The position numbers were made by a program, and so were the translations under genes. Positions 1-6,348 of a DNA stretch of 10,136 nucleotides are shown in pieces. Origin of the DNA: Butyricicoccus_A sp964387535 (GTDB lineage: Bacteria > Bacillota > Clostridia > Oscillospirales > Butyricicoccaceae); contig CAYLXH010000081.1 of NCBI GenBank assembly GCA_964387535.1, forward strand, positions 1 to 10,136. The letters are read 5' to 3'. Under the pieces are notes generated by a model. That model did no database searches. It was not told the DNA's origin and saw nothing but the letters and a program-made list of their open reading frames with translations. Position 1 is the first letter of the stretch. Every line of letters begins with the position of its first letter.

Positions 1-384
1 AATATTATGGATCATGCGCAGGTTATGCCGATGGTTGATCAAGTGGAGATCCATCCTGGAATGCCTCAGGATGAGCTCATTTCCTTCTGTAGACAGCATA
101 ACATCGTGGTAGAAGGATGGAGCCCATTGTCTACTGGGCGGATTTTTTCAGTACCAGAGATGGAAGAAATTGCTGAGAAATATGGAAAAACCATCGCACA
201 GATTTGTATACGCTGGAGTGTGCAGCGCGGTGTTGTCCCTCTCCCCAAATCAGTGACACCATCTCGCATTCTGGAAAACAGTCAGGTTTTTGATTTCGTT
301 CTGGATGACCAGGATATGCGATGCATCAGTAATCTGACCGATTGCGGCTGGTCTGGCTTAGATCCGGACAATTTAATCTACTAA
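1..384 (+). CDS. Aldo/keto reductase, C-terminal part (5' end outside window)
   Basis: This is the C-terminal 127 residues of an NAD(P)H-dependent aldo/keto reductase, a cytoplasmic (beta/alpha)8-barrel enzyme that interconverts carbonyls and alcohols. The frame is open to the window edge, so the start, with the catalytic Asp, Tyr and Lys, lies upstream. Visible family signatures are the beta-6 segment VDQVEIHP, the segment EGWSPLSTG, an IAQICIRW helix, and the cofactor-binding block VVPLPKSVTPSRILEN, where PKS and the following Arg normally contact the NADPH 2'-phosphate. The ending LDPDNLIY is a typical AKR tail. The usual IPKS is LPKS here, a mild change. The gene converges on the TIM-barrel gene at 519-1439; both could serve sugar or polyol metabolism, but the substrate cannot be read from the sequence. 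The family call is firm. Confidence 0.93.
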   Translation, partial: NIMDHAQVMPMVDQVEIHPGMPQDELISFCRQHNIVVEGWSPLSTGRIFSVPEMEEIAEKYGKTIAQICIRWSVQRGVVPLPKSVTPSRILENSQVFDFVLDDQDMRCISNLTDCGWSGLDPDNLIY

Positions 385-414
385 ACTCTTTATCTAAAAC
401 AATCGTCCAATGCT

Positions 415-453
415 ACTTTCCCCTCGTGTAGAAAAACTACACGAGGGGAAAGT
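415..453. terminator. Perfect 17-bp inverted repeat with A5 loop, no T-tract
   Basis: Arms 415-431 and 437-453 are exact reverse complements (17 bp, 5-nt AAAAA loop), 30 bases after the aldo/keto reductase stop. The position fits a transcript-end or RNA-stabilising hairpin for that gene. Neither side has the T-run expected of an intrinsic terminator, so terminator function is only inferred. Confidence 0.5.
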
Positions 454-460
454 CATGGAA

Positions 461-499
461 AAGAAAAGGTCACCGCAGAGTGATAACTCTGTGGTGACC
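461..499 (-). terminator. Rho-independent terminator of the TIM-barrel gene
   Basis: Arms 468-481 and 486-499 pair over 14 bp (one G-T pair) around a GATA loop. Read on the minus strand, the stem is followed by TTTTCTT (467-461), a good T-tract, and it begins 20 bases after the stop of the minus-strand gene. Read on the plus strand, the same hairpin is followed by a weaker pyrimidine-rich stretch and may help end the aldo/keto reductase transcript. Confidence 0.8.
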
Positions 500-518
500 G
501 ATCTTCTATCTATTAAAA

Positions 519-1439
519 TTACTTACCCAACAGTTCACGCTCAAGGATTTCACGTGCCTCCGGTGCCTGCTTTTCCATCTTTTCGGGGAATCCGAAATAG
601 GAAACACAAGCAATATTATCACCGCCGACCTTCGGCGCGTCTGGCTTCAACTGTTTATTTGCAAAATCCATTTCACGCAAGGTCTCAAAAATGCCTGGGA
701 AATCTACTTCTCCTTCGCCCATTGCCGTGTGCTGATGAATCGTGACATCAGCAGCACCGCGCTGATTCAGCCAGGGCGGATTAAGGATATAACGACAGTC
801 CTTTGTCTGGTTATAGGTATCTGCGAACAGAACATGGGTCAGTTCATCGCCTGCATACTTCAGCATATGACGTACATCACCCTTGCCCTGATCATAGAAG
901 AAACCATGGGAAGCAGAGTATACATAGCCCAAATTTTTGGATCGGAACGACTTCACCAAATCGCATGCTTCATCGTTCAGTTCACAGAAATCATACGGAT
1001 GTGACTGAACCTCAACGCGCAGCCCCTCGCGCTCAATAATCGGAAGGAGTTCTTCCATGGAGCGGAACCACATACCATTACAGATTTCCTGCTGGTTAGG
1101 ATCTCCGGAGAACTCTGTATTGATAACCGGAACACCCATATCAACAGCGATCTGAATGATGCGCTTCCAGTTAGCAACAGCATGCTGACGCTGCTCCTCC
1201 GTCGGACCGCTCCAGCGATAGACTACAATGAAAGAAGAAATTTCAACTCCGGTCTCTTTCAGAGCCTGACGGTATTCTGCTTCAGCTTCCTTGGAGAACA
1301 GCGGATGTTTATAAAATGGATTAATACGCGGGTGAGGGGACTGCTCGATATATTTGTAACCCCAATCGGCAACCTTATGAACCATGTCGTTGATGCTCAT
1401 CTGTTTTGCCAAAACGTCAACATCAAATGCAATTTTCAT
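519..1439 (-). CDS. Sugar phosphate isomerase/epimerase-like TIM-barrel protein (AP_endonuc_2 fold)
   Basis: This 306-residue cytoplasmic protein belongs to the xylose-isomerase-like / AP endonuclease 2 TIM-barrel superfamily, which holds divalent-metal isomerases, epimerases and related lyases acting on sugars and inositols. Supporting segments in order are the N-terminal strand MKIAFDVD, WGYKYIE near residue 26, VINTEFSGD near 105 (Glu109), VEVQSHPYDF near 142 (His147), GYVYSASHGFF near 171 (His178), HVLFADTYN near 202, HQHTAMGEGEVDF at 235-247 (Glu244) and a late GGDNIACVSYFGF. Members I recall carry an EPHP-like motif where this one reads QSHP, so its metal site may differ. A ribosome binding site AAGGAGGA at 1446-1453, 6 bases from the ATG, supports the start. 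The gene is divergent from an AraC regulator, suggesting induction by a sugar or glycoside. TIM-barrel subunits of this type also occur in gut C-glycoside cleavage, but the partner genes are not visible. The fold is sure; the substrate is unknown. Confidence 0.85.
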   Translation of the reverse strand: MKIAFDVDVLAKQMSINDMVHKVADWGYKYIEQSPHPRINPFYKHPLFSKEAEAEYRQALKETGVEISSFIVVYRWSGPTEEQRQHAVANWKRIIQIAVDMGVPVINTEFSGDPNQQEICNGMWFRSMEELLPIIEREGLRVEVQSHPYDFCELNDEACDLVKSFRSKNLGYVYSASHGFFYDQGKGDVRHMLKYAGDELTHVLFADTYNQTKDCRYILNPPWLNQRGAADVTIHQHTAMGEGEVDFPGIFETLREMDFANKQLKPDAPKVGGDNIACVSYFGFPEKMEKQAPEAREILERELLGK

Positions 1440-1494
1440 TACGATTCCTCCTTAAAATTTTATTTTGATCACAACAATCTTACTCTGTGGCCTT

Positions 1495-1523
1495 ATTATA
1501 TCAAGCACCATGTTACTTTCCAA
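1495..1523 (-). promoter_or_regulatory. Promoter of the TIM-barrel gene
   Basis: On the minus strand, TTGGAA (1523-1518) and a perfect TATAAT (1500-1495) are separated by 17 bases. TGA directly before the -10 makes an extended -10 (TGATATAAT). The predicted start near 1488 gives a leader of about 49 bases that contains the ribosome binding site. Confidence 0.7.
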
Positions 1524-1536
1524 TGATACAATATGC

Positions 1537-1567
1537 CTATTACCTGCGAAATCCTGCTATTGTGCTG
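1537..1567. promoter_or_regulatory. Candidate AraC-type operator (two CTATT-n(2-3)-CTG repeats)
   Basis: CTATTACCTG (1537-1546) and CTATTGTGCTG (1557-1567) are direct repeats 20 bases apart, lying between the -35 elements of the two divergent promoters (1518-1523 and 1568-1573). AraC-family proteins usually bind two direct half-sites about two helical turns apart. The repeats are short, so this is an inference from position and spacing, not a recognised consensus. Confidence 0.3.
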
Positions 1568-1596
1568 TTGATTTTTCAAGGAAGTGCTGATATCAT
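1568..1596 (+). promoter_or_regulatory. Promoter of the AraC-family regulator
   Basis: TTGATT (1568-1573) and TATCAT (1591-1596) are separated by exactly 17 bases, with TGA before the -10 (extended -10). The -10 lies within the 8-base palindrome TGATATCA (1588-1595). The predicted start lies near 1603, about 40 bases before the ATG. Confidence 0.6.
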
Positions 1597-1643
1597 CAAA
1601 TTAGAAGAATGGACATCTTTCTAAAACAAAGGAGAACCGTCTT

Positions 1644-2513
1644 ATGTTGATTCCAGAAACCGGTGTACATCAAATTTCAGAGAGATACTTTTTTACTCCT
1701 TCCTCATTGGCGCGCGAGTTATTTTATTATCCAACTCGATGCGGTCATTATTTCTGTAATCACGAATATATCTTTACTCATCAATCAGAAATCGCTATGC
1801 AGGGAGATCATAATCAAAATATTATGCTCTTTGCTGTTCGAGATGGAGCCATTGAATTACAGTTTTCGGAAGAACCCACATTGGCTACACGTGGACAGAT
1901 TGTACTGTTTGACTGTCAGGAACCGTATTGCTACAAAGGCTCCGATGGATTAGAATTCTTTTGGATACTGTTTAACGGACTGAATTCAAGGCAATTTTAT
2001 CAACGAATTCTCCGCACTCACGGGGGGAAACATGTCCTGCCATTGCCAAATTTTTCTGAAATTGTTCGGCAGTTGGATATCCTTAACAGGAACTATGCCT
2101 CCGGAGAACAGATGAGTGAAGCCGCCCGTTCACAATTGATTCATCGCTTATTATGTCTGACCCTTCTGGACGACAGGGAATCCAATCACACTGCAGACGA
2201 CCGCATTTCACAGGCAATTCGTTTTATGAATCAACATATGTTCGAGCAAATCAACGTAAATCAAGTTGCCAACGCAATCAATCTCAGTCCCTCGCACTTT
2301 TCCCGACAGTTTAAAAGCAGAACCGGATACTCTCCCTATGAATATATTGTCCTGCGACGAATTGATCAGGCAAAATATATGTTAATGTCCACACAAATGT
2401 CAATCAAAGAAATTGCGTTCCATACGGGCTATAATAGTGAAGAAAATTTTATTCATAGTTTTCAAAAAAACGTTGGAATATCACCTGGAATGTTTCGAAA
2501 ATATCCTATTTAA
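1644..2513 (+). CDS. AraC-family transcriptional regulator
   Basis: This 289-residue regulator has an N-terminal cupin-like sensing domain (about residues 25-110, with GHYFCNHEYIFTHQSEI, then GQIVLFDCQEPYCYKGSDGLEFFWILFNG) and a C-terminal AraC/XylS DNA-binding domain (about 187-287). The two helix-turn-helix units are near 205-226 (NQVANAINLSPSHFSRQFKSRTG) and 253-276 (IKEIAFHTGYNSEENFIHSFQK), followed by the family ending GISPGMFRKY. The domain order matches sugar-responsive regulators of Bacillota. An AAAGGAG site at 1628-1634, 9 bases before the ATG, supports the start. It is divergent from the sugar isomerase-like gene at 519-1439, its most likely target, and may autoregulate. The ligand is not determinable. 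No clear terminator follows it, so some read-through into the amidase gene is possible. Confidence 0.93.
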   Translation: MLIPETGVHQISERYFFTPSSLARELFYYPTRCGHYFCNHEYIFTHQSEIAMQGDHNQNIMLFAVRDGAIELQFSEEPTLATRGQIVLFDCQEPYCYKGSDGLEFFWILFNGLNSRQFYQRILRTHGGKHVLPLPNFSEIVRQLDILNRNYASGEQMSEAARSQLIHRLLCLTLLDDRESNHTADDRISQAIRFMNQHMFEQINVNQVANAINLSPSHFSRQFKSRTGYSPYEYIVLRRIDQAKYMLMSTQMSIKEIAFHTGYNSEENFIHSFQKNVGISPGMFRKYPI

Positions 2514-2562
2514 TAAACCCATTTTATGTTATGTGCATAATCAGACAAAAATTTTGAGTTTA

Positions 2563-2594
2563 TTTACAAATTCTCGCACATAAAGTATTACAAT
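2563..2594 (+). promoter_or_regulatory. Possible promoter of the amidase gene
   Basis: TTTACA (2563-2568) lies 17 bases before TATTAC (2586-2591), or 20 bases before the better -10 TACAAT (2589-2594). Neither pair is ideal. If used, transcription starts near 2600, which would exclude the upstream in-frame ATG at 2597 and favour the start at 2627. Confidence 0.35.
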
Positions 2595-2611
2595 AGATGC
2601 AGTGTTTGCGA

Positions 2612-2617
2612 GAGGAG
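2612..2617 (+). promoter_or_regulatory. Ribosome binding site deciding the amidase start
   Basis: GAGGAG lies 9 bases before the ATG at 2627. The in-frame ATG ten codons upstream (2597) has no comparable site and would place this sequence inside the gene, so 2627 is the better start. Confidence 0.75.
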
Positions 2618-2626
2618 AGATATATT

Positions 2627-3337
2627 ATGGGGAAAAGGCGGCGCAAATATCGTCGAAAGAAAAAGCAAAAATATTCTATTCTCTGGATGCTTTTCGTTAC
2701 AGTCTTATCTATATTTGCCGCTGTCTGGGTCTATCAGATTGTGTACGTGAACGGGGTTTATAATAAAAACGCAACAGAATTAGATACATCAGACTGTCCG
2801 TCTGAGATTGAGAATATTCCGGTTACTACTGATTTTGTCCCACTCGGCTATGCTGCGCGAACAGGAACAAAACGCAGCATTCATTATATTACGATTCACG
2901 AAACAGATAATATGGTTTCCACGGCGACAGCGGAAGCCCACAATGAGTATCTCCATACATATGGAAAAGCGCACAAGCTGTCTTGGCACTATACCGTCGA
3001 TGAAAACGAAATCTATCATCATATTCCAGATTATGAAACCGCGTTTCATGCTGGGGATAACATTCGAAAAGAGGGGGGGAACCGTAATGGAATTGGTATC
3101 GAATTGTGTGTCAACGAGAACAGTGACTTTAATATGACGCTTCATAACGCAGCTGTTCTAGTTGCCTATCTTCTTCAGAAATATGACCTCAGTATTGATG
3201 ATGTAAAAAAACATCAAGATTTTTCTGGGAAAATTTGCCCAAGCACCTTGATTTGCGAAAACCGGTGGGGAGAATTTTTAACGATGATCGAACAGGCTTG
3301 CTATGACCAGAAGAAACAATTGCAGACCACAGAATAA
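2627..3337 (+). CDS. Membrane-anchored N-acetylmuramoyl-L-alanine amidase (Amidase_2)
   Basis: This enzyme is predicted to cut the bond between N-acetylmuramic acid and L-alanine of peptidoglycan stem peptides, outside the membrane. The 236-residue protein starts with a strongly basic cytoplasmic stretch (GKRRRKYRRKKKQKY), then one membrane segment at about 17-40 with no obvious cleavage site, a linker, and an Amidase_2 zinc domain from about residue 75. Expected zinc ligands are His91 (YITIHETDN), His196 (KKHQDFSG) and Cys204 (GKICPS). Glu159 (GIGIELCVN) and Lys202 are the usual catalytic helpers, and SWHYTVDENEIY is a further family block. The set is complete, so it should be active. The domain resembles XlyA-type amidases of Bacillus prophages, but no phage genes surround it; a cell-wall remodelling role is more likely. 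The DUF1540 gene follows 54 bases downstream with no terminator seen between. Confidence 0.92.
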   Translation: MGKRRRKYRRKKKQKYSILWMLFVTVLSIFAAVWVYQIVYVNGVYNKNATELDTSDCPSEIENIPVTTDFVPLGYAARTGTKRSIHYITIHETDNMVSTATAEAHNEYLHTYGKAHKLSWHYTVDENEIYHHIPDYETAFHAGDNIRKEGGNRNGIGIELCVNENSDFNMTLHNAAVLVAYLLQKYDLSIDDVKKHQDFSGKICPSTLICENRWGEFLTMIEQACYDQKKQLQTTE

Positions 3338-3391
3338 AAAGATCATTTCTAGCCATACTATCAGTAAACCAAATCAAGGAGGATATTTTTT

Positions 3392-3559
3392 ATGATGAAG
3401 TGTCATGCTAACAAGGCAATCCATTGCAGCGTAAACCAGTGTGCACACCATTGCAGTGAAGGCGAATACTGTTCTCTGGACAGCATTCGTGTCGGTACGC
3501 ATGAGATGAATCCGACCGAAGTCAAGTGCACGGATTGTGAGAGCTTTAAGCTCGGTTAA
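3392..3559 (+). CDS. Small cysteine-rich DUF1540 protein
   Basis: This 55-residue protein, ending in CTDCESFKLG, fits the DUF1540 family of short cysteine-rich proteins common in Clostridia and some Bacilli. Cysteines are at 4, 12, 17, 21, 27, 46 and 49; the core reads IHCSVNQCAHHC, EGEYCSLDSIRV, then VKCTDC. The spacing suggests metal binding, perhaps zinc or an iron-sulfur centre, but the family has no established function that I know of. A very strong ribosome binding site AAGGAGGA (3376-3383) lies 8 bases before the first of two tandem ATG codons, so high translation is likely. It has no signal peptide or membrane segment. It ends just before a strong bidirectional terminator. Because it is short it is easily missed in annotation. 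Confidence 0.9.
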   Translation: MMKCHANKAIHCSVNQCAHHCSEGEYCSLDSIRVGTHEMNPTEVKCTDCESFKLG

Positions 3560-3581
3560 TGAAACAAAACGCATAATAAAA

Positions 3582-3610
3582 AGGACCTCTATTTTCTCAA
3601 TAGAGGTCCT
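3582..3610. terminator. Bidirectional rho-independent terminator
   Basis: Arms 3582-3593 and 3599-3610 are perfect 12-bp complements with a 5-base loop. The minus-strand side continues into TTTTTATTATG and the plus-strand side into CTTATATTAT. It sits between the convergent DUF1540 (stop at 3559) and PBP (stop at 3624) genes and can end both transcripts. Confidence 0.88.
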
Positions 3611-3623
3611 CTTATATTATGGG

Positions 3624-4994
3624 TTAGTCATCATTGCTATTTTGATCATAGGAGACCAGTGCATCATAAATCTGATCAATGGAATCCTTGTAGTAGATGC
3701 CATCATGATCTTGAGCGGCAGCCATAACTACAACAACATATTTGGGCCTATCCGATGGCGCAAAAGAAACAATCCAGCCATTATAATTCCCTTTTCCGGT
3801 TTCTGCTGTACCAGTTTTGGCCGCAACATCCCAGCCTTCTGGACCGATATATCCAAAGCCATAACGTTCAGCAGCAAGCGTCATCGCATTGGTGACACGA
3901 TCGGCCGTTTCTTTGCTGGTAACCGTGGCAAGTTTTTCTTTTCCTCCGGTCATCTTCGGATTGCCGTTGGACTCTGTCATACTGTCGATGAGGTAAGGCT
4001 TGAGCATAATGCCATCATTGGCAATTGCCTGCGCAGCCATAGCCATTTGTAGCGGACTCATCTCGGTTTGACCTTGTCCGAAGGCGATCGAGGCGATAAC
4101 CTGATCGGCATAATCTTCGAATTCCAAGGTGGACTTTAATGTTGTAAAGTCAAGCTCAATAGGTTCACCAATCAAGAACTTCCGGATACTGGTCTCCAAA
4201 TTTTTACCGCCCATATCCAATGCTTTTTGCATAAAGTAAACATTAGAAGAATTTACAATAGCACCGTCAAGGTCAAGAGTACCATACGCGTTTCCTTTAT
4301 AATTGGTAATGGTCTGTCCGTTCTTAAAGGTTAAATAACCATTGTCCTCTACAGTTGCACTATCGACATTGTTATCAATAACCGCACACGCAGAAATAAT
4401 TTTAAAAACTGAACCGGGAGCAAAAGTTTTTTTGTATGCGTTAGGCAGAAACAGACCGTTAATCTCGCACAATTCTTCCCAATCCTCATCCAATGAAGAA
4501 GGCTCGAACGTAGGGGTAGAAGCCATTGCCAAGATTTCACCGGAGCGAGCATCCAATACAACTGCAGCACCCTGTGCAATATTTGAAATCGCTGCATACG
4601 CTGCTTCTTGGAGATCAGAATCTGTGGTTAACACAATGTCACAGCCTTTTTTTTCATCGTCAGAAGAACGGCTAGACACTAATTCTGTATTAAATGTTTT
4701 TTCAATGCCAGAGGCACCATAAATTTTGGAAAAATATCCTGTAACTGTAGAATATGCACGCCCACCATTATAGTGGCGAGCACCTCCAACTTCTTCAGAA
4801 TAGTTTAGCGCATTGCCATCCCGATCATATATTGTGCCGCGCAAATAAGAACGCTGTGCATTCTCCGCAGCAGCTTGTTTACGACTCTCCGGGCTTCCCA
4901 GAGTTGTCCATAGTACCCCTGAGCCTATCATGATTGCGCAGATTAGAAACGCGCTTAAAATGAACTGAACGCGCTTTTTGAAGCTTGGCTTCAT
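3624..4994 (-). CDS. pbpA: Class B penicillin-binding protein (PbpA-like transpeptidase)
   Basis: This is a D,D-transpeptidase that crosslinks peptidoglycan outside the membrane, working with the SEDS polymerase encoded just upstream. From the chosen start it has 456 residues: a short basic N-terminus MKPSFKKR, one membrane anchor at about 10-29, the class B opening block RGTIYDRDGNAL near 52, and a transpeptidase domain from about 140. The active-site motifs are complete: SVFK (nucleophile Ser195) in FAPGSVFKI, SSN at 249-251, and KTG at 393-395 in AAKTGTAETG; GQGQTEMSPLQMA is also typical. There are no PASTA repeats, so it resembles the short PbpA type. An ATG 17 codons upstream is open but has no leader function; AAGGAGG at 5008-5014 with a 13-base gap points to 4994. 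Even this start overlaps the ftsW-like gene by 116 bases in a different frame. It is the last gene of the operon. Confidence 0.93.
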   Translation of the reverse strand: MKPSFKKRVQFILSAFLICAIMIGSGVLWTTLGSPESRKQAAAENAQRSYLRGTIYDRDGNALNYSEEVGGARHYNGGRAYSTVTGYFSKIYGASGIEKTFNTELVSSRSSDDEKKGCDIVLTTDSDLQEAAYAAISNIAQGAAVVLDARSGEILAMASTPTFEPSSLDEDWEELCEINGLFLPNAYKKTFAPGSVFKIISACAVIDNNVDSATVEDNGYLTFKNGQTITNYKGNAYGTLDLDGAIVNSSNVYFMQKALDMGGKNLETSIRKFLIGEPIELDFTTLKSTLEFEDYADQVIASIAFGQGQTEMSPLQMAMAAQAIANDGIMLKPYLIDSMTESNGNPKMTGGKEKLATVTSKETADRVTNAMTLAAERYGFGYIGPEGWDVAAKTGTAETGKGNYNGWIVSFAPSDRPKYVVVVMAAAQDHDGIYYKDSIDQIYDALVSYDQNSNDD

Positions 4995-6342
4995 ATGCGG
5001 AATAGTCCCTCCTTCCATCCCACAGCTTTCCAGAAGAGATCGCAAGAATCACTGCCAGAAACATAAAGGTTGATATAAGAGATGAGCCACCGAGAGAAAT
5101 GAGCGGCAGAGTGATGCCAGTAAGCGGAAGCATACCGATAGAGCCACCGATTATAATCAAAGCCTGTAACACTAATTGAATTGTCAGCCCAGCGGCAACA
5201 GCTTGATGGTAGCGATCCGTACATTGAAAAAATATTCTGGTACCACGAATCAGCAGCAAACCAAATAAAACACAAATTGTGAGGGCAATAAGGATGCCAC
5301 AACTTTCTGTCAGAGCTGGGAACACAGAGTCATTGAGTTTATTTGGAATATATGTTGTTGTATCACTCCCGAAGAAATCAGAATTCAGCAATGCTTTACG
5401 TCCCTGTAAAACCTGATAATTGGCATCCTGATATTCTTCTGCCGTAAGATCAGTAGGGTTCAAACCAAAATTTAAATAAAGCCATGGAGCAAAGCGATTG
5501 ACAATCTTTTGAACCTGGCGGACAAAGAAATTCGAACCACCCAGTTTCAAAACGAGGGAACATAGTCCAATGCCAATTGTTCCTAAACCAGCAAGGGCAA
5601 CAAGAACTCCTCCAAACACACGAATATCGGGAACAAACAAAAAAATCAAGCAAAGAAATGTTCCAAGAATCAACAAAATAGTTCCAAATTCACCTTGCAG
5701 TACCAAGAATCCAAGATTAATAATGGTTACAAAACAAGCCATAAAGATTCGCTTACGTCCCGGGTTATCTTTGGTACATAATAAACCCGATATAATTAGA
5801 ACATAAAGTCCTTTGATAAATTCGGAAGGCTGAAAACGAATCGGGCCAATGGCAATCCAGTTTGTAACACCTCCTGCTCCGGATGAACCGAGTATCAGCG
5901 TAGCCACATACAGCAAAATAGACAGTAGAATAAACAGAGAGACTGCACGCGCTGAGGCGATAACAGGAAGTTTTTTATAGAAAAATGCCGCCGCAAGACC
6001 AACAACAAATCCTAAGGTATAAAAAACCATTAGTGATACCGGTACAGCATCTTCTTCCATCAACATGCACTGAATCATCGTTCCAAACGTCAACAGCATA
6101 GCAGCATTCAAAAAAAATGCGGTCTCTGCACGGAAATGATAAACAATAATCCATCCGCCAAAAACAATGACACTAAGCGGTAACATCATATAGAGATATG
6201 CCGTTCCCCGGTCGCTGTTATACAAGATCAAAAAGGCAACAATCTGAAATAAAACGAACAGGAACACTGGTTGTGTTCCCGCGTTTGTTTTCTGTATATT
6301 AGTTAATCCTATTTTAAGATTTTTATTATTATTTTTGAGCAT
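4879..6342 (-). CDS. FtsW/RodA/SpoVE-family (SEDS) peptidoglycan polymerase
   Basis: This is an integral membrane glycosyltransferase of the SEDS family that polymerises glycan strands from lipid II and pairs with a class B PBP, here the next gene. The 487-residue protein is dominated by hydrophobic segments from about residue 24 to 436. Family marks are WIAIGPIRFQPSEFIK (161-177), LQGEFGTILLILGTFL (215-230), the large extracellular loop at about 285-345 ending YIPNKLNDSVFPALTESCG, and the terminal block GMLPLTGITLPLISLGGSS (403-421). The loop is divergent: the usual glycine-rich stretch after GYQ reads YQVLQGRKALLNSDFFGSD, so activity deserves checking. The tail after about residue 437 is very basic, and residues 450-487 are encoded over the start of the PBP gene. 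GGAGGT (6351-6356), 8 bases from the ATG, lies within the last codons and stop of the FHA gene, indicating translational coupling. Whether it acts in division or elongation cannot be told. Confidence 0.92.
   Translation of the reverse strand: MLKNNNKNLKIGLTNIQKTNAGTQPVFLFVLFQIVAFLILYNSDRGTAYLYMMLPLSVIVFGGWIIVYHFRAETAFFLNAAMLLTFGTMIQCMLMEEDAVPVSLMVFYTLGFVVGLAAAFFYKKLPVIASARAVSLFILLSILLYVATLILGSSGAGGVTNWIAIGPIRFQPSEFIKGLYVLIISGLLCTKDNPGRKRIFMACFVTIINLGFLVLQGEFGTILLILGTFLCLIFLFVPDIRVFGGVLVALAGLGTIGIGLCSLVLKLGGSNFFVRQVQKIVNRFAPWLYLNFGLNPTDLTAEEYQDANYQVLQGRKALLNSDFFGSDTTTYIPNKLNDSVFPALTESCGILIALTICVLFGLLLIRGTRIFFQCTDRYHQAVAAGLTIQLVLQALIIIGGSIGMLPLTGITLPLISLGGSSLISTFMFLAVILAISSGKLWDGRRDYSAYEAKLQKARSVHFKRVSNLRNHDRLRGTMDNSGKPGES
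5008..5014 (-). promoter_or_regulatory. Ribosome binding site of the PBP gene inside ftsW-like coding sequence
   Basis: AAGGAGG on the minus strand lies 13 bases before the ATG at 4994. The gap is somewhat long. It decides the PBP start, since the in-frame ATG at 5018 would put the site inside the gene. The site lies within the ftsW-like reading frame. Confidence 0.6.
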
Positions 6343-6348
6343 ATCGGA

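Noticed and set aside
410..745. Plus-strand open frame after the aldo/keto reductase
   Set aside because: It runs through both hairpins and then antisense to the TIM-barrel gene, with no family resemblance and no ribosome binding site.
1511..1530. Imperfect palindrome over the -35 of the TIM-barrel promoter
   Set aside because: Only 6 of 10 position pairs match, which is not convincing as an operator.
2529..2540. Short inverted repeat TTATGTGCATAA between the AraC and amidase genes
   Set aside because: The 5-bp arms in AT-rich sequence are likely by chance and no T-tract makes it a terminator.
2597..2626. Upstream in-frame ATG for the amidase
   Set aside because: It overlaps the likely transcription start and lacks a ribosome binding site, whereas 2627 has GAGGAG at 9 bases.
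2627..3337. Amidase as a sign of a prophage
   Set aside because: No holin, tail, integrase or other phage gene is nearby, and the protein has a membrane anchor rather than cell-wall-binding repeats typical of phage lysins.
3537..4052. Long plus-strand open frame (171 codons)
   Set aside because: It lies antisense to the PBP gene, which has intact SVFK, SSN and KTG motifs nearby; its product resembles no family, it runs through the terminator hairpin, and it has no good ribosome binding site.
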